NCBI RefSeq assembly: GCF_024584705.1
Contig: NZ_CP097384.1
Span: forward strand, 806,001 to 870,000
Direction: 5' to 3'
DNA: 64,000 bases
From: Blastopirellula sp. J2-11
Lineage (GTDB): Bacteria > Planctomycetota > Planctomycetia > Pirellulales > Pirellulaceae
Position 1 is the stretch's first letter. Every line of letters begins with the position of its first letter. Position numbers and translations under genes: made by a program. Under the pieces are notes generated by a model. It ran no database searches. It was not told where the DNA came from and was given only the letters and a program-made list of their open reading frames with translations. Below are positions 61,247 through 64,000 of this stretch, one piece after another.

Positions 61247-61428
61247 ATGCCCGCAGCGAAATCGCTCGTAAATTGGCCGATCGTCCTACCTGGATGCGAT
61301 TGGTCCGCAAAGCGCAGATCGAAGCGATGAAAGCTCACATCCGCGAAGGCGTACCCTATGTCACTTGGCGAGATGGTAAAGTGGTTCACGAAATGACCCT
61401 CCCGCCAGACGCCGCCGAGTTTGAGTAA
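61213..61428 (+). CDS. Small protein overlapping the zeta-like gene, possible partner
   Basis: A 71-residue protein, no recognised family. A charged start (MADNSTSSDDLDARSEIARK) leads to a helical middle (MRLVRKAQIEAMKAHIREG) and ends PYVTWRDGKVVHEMTLPPDA. It starts 34 bp inside the zeta-like gene in another frame with AGAAGAG just ahead. Size, acidity of the N-terminus and overlap are consistent with an antitoxin, but in the classic epsilon-zeta pair the antitoxin comes first. A VTWRDGKVVHE-like tail resembles small proteins found next to toxin-like genes in planctomycetes (my recollection, unverified). Confidence 0.6.
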   Translation: MADNSTSSDDLDARSEIARKLADRPTWMRLVRKAQIEAMKAHIREGVPYVTWRDGKVVHEMTLPPDAAEFE

Positions 61429-61499
61429 CGTCGCTGTCGCTTGGTCTCATCCGAGCCTACGACAATTCCACTTTCCACTCTCGGCTTTCCCCTTTTCTT

Positions 61500-64000
61500 C
61501 TACGCTTCCGCCAATTGCAATGCGTTGACCGCGTCGCAGCCGCGGATGCAATGCTTGTCGGTGGCAAGTTCGGCGTCGAGGACCGTTTCTGGCGGCAATT
61601 CTAGGTAGACGCCGTCCGCTTCGATCTTCACCGGGAAGGTTTTCACGGCGTACTCTTCGCCGGTCAGGCATTCGCCCGATTCCAGCGAGAAGGTCTTCTT
61701 GTGCAACGGACAGGCAACCTTCGGCGTTTCTCCGACGGTGCCGATCATGCCGCGTGACAAGACGAAAGCATTCTTGTGAGGGCACATGTTTTGACACGCG
61801 TACCAATTGCCCTGGCTGGCGAAGTTGAAGACGGCGATTTGCGTTTGGCCATATTTGATCGCCGCGCCGCCATCGAGAGGAAAATCGGCGACTGCCCCTA
61901 CACGAACCCAACTGCGCAGATTGGCCTGGCCGTTGTGATCGATCGTTTCGCCGTTTAATCCCTTCAATTCAACCAATGCGACATTTTCTTTCGGCCAGTC
62001 CGCAGGCCGCGCTTGATCGCGCTGCTCGATCAGCTCGATATCCAGTTGATGCTCATCCGTGTTGGCGAACTGCCGGAACCATTTTCGCTTCTCCGGATTG
62101 TTCACCACTTCTTTCCATTCGCATTTGTAAGTGTCGACCAGATACTGCATCTGCTTTTCCAGCTCTTCAGCGACCCCCAGTTTGTCGTCGATGACGACGG
62201 CTTTCAGATGTTCGAGACCACCTTCCAGTTTCTCCATCCAAGTGGCGGTACGCATTAATTTGTCGGCCGTCCGGATGTAGTAAATCAAAAAGCGATCGAT
62301 GTAGGTGATCGCGGTCGCTTCGTCGATGTCGGCGATCAAGAGGTCGGCATGTCTCGGCTTGGCGCCGCCGTTGCCGCAGACGTAAAGGTTGTAGCCGTTC
62401 TCGGTTGCGATCAGGCCGACATCTTTGCACTGTGCTTCGGCGCATTCACGGACACACCCAGAAACGGCGAACTTCAACTTGTGGGGCGAGCGGAGCCCGC
62501 GATATCGTTCTTCGATCGCAATTGCAAAGCCGACCGAGTCGCCGATACCATAGCGGCACCAGGTCGAACCGACGCAACTTTTCACCGTACGCACCGACTT
62601 CCCGTAGGCGTGACCGCTTTCAAAACCGGCGTTGACCAGTTCTTCCCAAATCTCCGGCAACTCGTGCACTTGGGCGCCGAACAGGTCCACGCGTTGTCCG
62701 CCGGTGATCTTGGTGTAGAGCTTGTATTTTTTGGCGACTTCACCCAGCACGATCAGTTTCTCCGGCGTAATTTCGCCACCAGGGACGCGCGGAACGACGG
62801 AGTACGACCCGCCGCGTTGGATGTTCGCCAGGAAGCGATCATTCGAGTCTTGCAACGTTTGATGCTCTGGCTCCAAGATCTGATCGTTCCACAGGGAGGC
62901 CAGGATCGATGCGACCGCCGGCTTGCACGTTTCGCAGCCATGTCCACGGCCATGTTGGGCAATCAATTCGGGGAACGATTTGATCTCTTTCAGCTGTACG
63001 ATCTCGTACAACTCTTGTCGCGTGTGAGAGAAGTGTTCGCACAGGTCGGTGTTGGCGGTCTTGCCGGCCGCTTTTAATTCAGCAGTCAGCAGATCGGTGA
63101 CCAGCGGCATGCAGCCGCCGCAACCGGAGCCGGCCTTGGTGCACATTTTTAATTCGCCGACGGTGTCGATTCCTTCATCTCGAATCGCTTCGCAAATGCG
63201 GCCTTTGGTGACGTTATTACAGGAACAAATCTGGGCGCTGTCGGGCATGTCGGCTACGCCGCCAATCGCGCTTTTGTCGCCGCTGCCGCCGGCGCCGATC
63301 AATGTCGCCGGATCGCACGGCAGCGGAGCGTCGCTCTTGCTCAAAATCAACAGCGTACCGTAGTCGGAAGCGTCGCCGACCAGCATGCCGCCGAGCAAAC
63401 GCGAGCCGTCGGGCGTAAACAGCAGCTTTTTGTAGATCCCTTTGAACGGGTCTTCCCAGACCAGCGGTCGGGCTTCTTCGGACGGCAAGTTGTATTGACC
63501 AAAGCTGGCGACGTCGCAGCCCATCAGTTTGAGTTTGGTCGACATGTCGGCGCCGTTAAACGTACGCTCTTGTCCGCAGAAGTTGGCGGCGGCGATCTCG
63601 GCCATGTCATATCCAGGAGCGACCAGGCCATAGATCATTCCGGCGTGCGCCGCGATTTCGCCGATGGCGTAGATGTTCGGATCGGAAGATTGCAGGCGAT
63701 CGTTCACCACAACGCCTCCGCGCTTGCCCAATTCCAATTGGGAATCTTTCGCGAGTTCGTCACGCGGACGAATACCGGCCGAGATGATAATCATGTCGAC
63801 GTCCAGCGTCGTTCCATCGGTAAAGAGGATCTGTTGCACATGACCATCGCCGCGGATCTCTTTGGTCCCTTTGTTCAATAGAACTTTCAGGCCGAGCGCC
63901 GAGATCTTTTCGATCAACATTTTCGAGCCGGCTTCGTCCAACTGCCGCGGCATGACTCGGCCGTTGTATTCAATGACGTACGTTTCTAGATCGAGATCAT
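61500..64000 (-). CDS. nirB: NirB-NirD fusion: NADH-dependent assimilatory nitrite reductase (partial)
   Basis: At least 833 visible residues, running off the right edge; the N-terminal FAD/NAD(P) domain is only partly in view (GRVMPRQLDEAGSKMLIEKI, AIGEIAAHAG). Next come the BFD-like [2Fe-2S] domain (CSCNNVTKGRI, GSGCGGCMPLV), a second Cys-rich stretch (CETCKPA), and the siroheme/[4Fe-4S] motifs CVGSTWCRYGIGDS and SGCVRECAEAQCKD. The C-terminal 110 residues form a NirD-type Rieske domain with CPHKNAF and CPLHKKTF. Fusion of the large and small subunits in one chain is the notable point. Product: nitrite to ammonium in the cytosol. Confidence 0.93.
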   Translation of the reverse strand, partial: DLDLETYVIEYNGRVMPRQLDEAGSKMLIEKISALGLKVLLNKGTKEIRGDGHVQQILFTDGTTLDVDMIIISAGIRPRDELAKDSQLELGKRGGVVVNDRLQSSDPNIYAIGEIAAHAGMIYGLVAPGYDMAEIAAANFCGQERTFNGADMSTKLKLMGCDVASFGQYNLPSEEARPLVWEDPFKGIYKKLLFTPDGSRLLGGMLVGDASDYGTLLILSKSDAPLPCDPATLIGAGGSGDKSAIGGVADMPDSAQICSCNNVTKGRICEAIRDEGIDTVGELKMCTKAGSGCGGCMPLVTDLLTAELKAAGKTANTDLCEHFSHTRQELYEIVQLKEIKSFPELIAQHGRGHGCETCKPAVASILASLWNDQILEPEHQTLQDSNDRFLANIQRGGSYSVVPRVPGGEITPEKLIVLGEVAKKYKLYTKITGGQRVDLFGAQVHELPEIWEELVNAGFESGHAYGKSVRTVKSCVGSTWCRYGIGDSVGFAIAIEERYRGLRSPHKLKFAVSGCVRECAEAQCKDVGLIATENGYNLYVCGNGGAKPRHADLLIADIDEATAITYIDRFLIYYIRTADKLMRTATWMEKLEGGLEHLKAVVIDDKLGVAEELEKQMQYLVDTYKCEWKEVVNNPEKRKWFRQFANTDEHQLDIELIEQRDQARPADWPKENVALVELKGLNGETIDHNGQANLRSWVRVGAVADFPLDGGAAIKYGQTQIAVFNFASQGNWYACQNMCPHKNAFVLSRGMIGTVGETPKVACPLHKKTFSLESGECLTGEEYAVKTFPVKIEADGVYLELPPETVLDAELATDKHCIRGCDAVNALQLAEA

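Noticed and set aside
1-64000. CRISPR arrays, tRNA or rRNA genes, prophage
   Set aside because: I saw no regularly spaced short repeats, no cloverleaf-like T-loop (GGTTCGA...) with partners, no rRNA-like sequence and no phage structural genes.

Overview
The window comes from a planctomycete, most likely a marine member of the order Pirellulales (Blastopirellula/Bremerella-like). The evidence is five DUF1559 proteins with prepilin-type N-termini, a DUF1549/DUF1553 plus DUF1501 gene pair, DUF1573 and tetraheme lipoproteins, a Cys-rich BBP2-type porin, a Prok-RING-like protein and several Planctomycetes-type conserved unknowns. It reads as ordinary chromosome with short operons and frequent strand switches. 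I found no rRNA, tRNA, CRISPR array or prophage. The left edge cuts flhA and the right edge cuts a nirB-nirD fusion.

Layout. 1-7 kb: flhA N-terminus, sulfotransferase, a secreted Pro/Ser-rich protein, and a response regulator / histidine kinase / NhaC antiporter cluster. 7.3-7.9 kb: a toxin-antitoxin locus with an intact antitoxin and a frameshifted ParE/RelE toxin. 7.9-11.9 kb: mnmG, a nucleoside phosphorylase and a TPR protein. 11.9-19.4 kb: an array of four DUF1559 pseudopilin-like proteins, each paired with or near one of three small lipoproteins, interrupted by a PhoD-like phosphatase. 20-26 kb: an FG-GAP protein, a two-gene membrane methyltransferase unit, a RAYT transposase flanked by REPIN-like palindromes, and glnB-amtB. 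26-36 kb: cobalamin adenosyltransferase, TolB-like propeller protein, NUDIX hydrolase, RING-like protein, transglutaminase lipoprotein, conserved unknowns, an aminotransferase and a degenerate phosphohexomutase. 36-41 kb: HAMP-like/TadE/TadE/TadG operon followed by a soluble chemoreceptor with three near-identical PAS domains. 41-45.2 kb: DUF1549/1553 and DUF1501 genes, then a 556-bp cluster of foldback repeats. 45-50.5 kb: glycosyltransferase plus LpxH-like phosphoesterase, YhaM-like RNase, proS. 50.5-57.7 kb: fifth DUF1559 gene, a highly expressed-looking porin, DUF4416, WecA-like transferase and O-antigen ligase/TPR. 57.7-64 kb: DUF1573, a tetraheme lipoprotein, zeta-type toxin with a small overlapping gene, and assimilatory nitrite reductase.

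Functional links. The PII protein, AmtB and NirBD are all nitrogen-assimilation functions, although nirB lies 38 kb from glnB-amtB. WecA-like transferase, O-antigen ligase, GT28-like glycosyltransferase and LpxH-like enzyme point to a Gram-negative-type outer membrane with polysaccharide. FlhA and the chemoreceptor point to flagellar motility. Several strong intrinsic terminators (2.5, 6.05, 32.2, 40.8, 47.6, 50.5, 53.5 kb) mark unit ends.

The most unusual items are the REPIN-RAYT island, the tandem 220-bp foldback repeats, the DUF1559/lipoprotein array, a phosphohexomutase-like protein without catalytic residues or its last domain, a tetraheme protein fused to a nucleotidase-like domain that has lost its metal ligands, and the frameshifted toxin.
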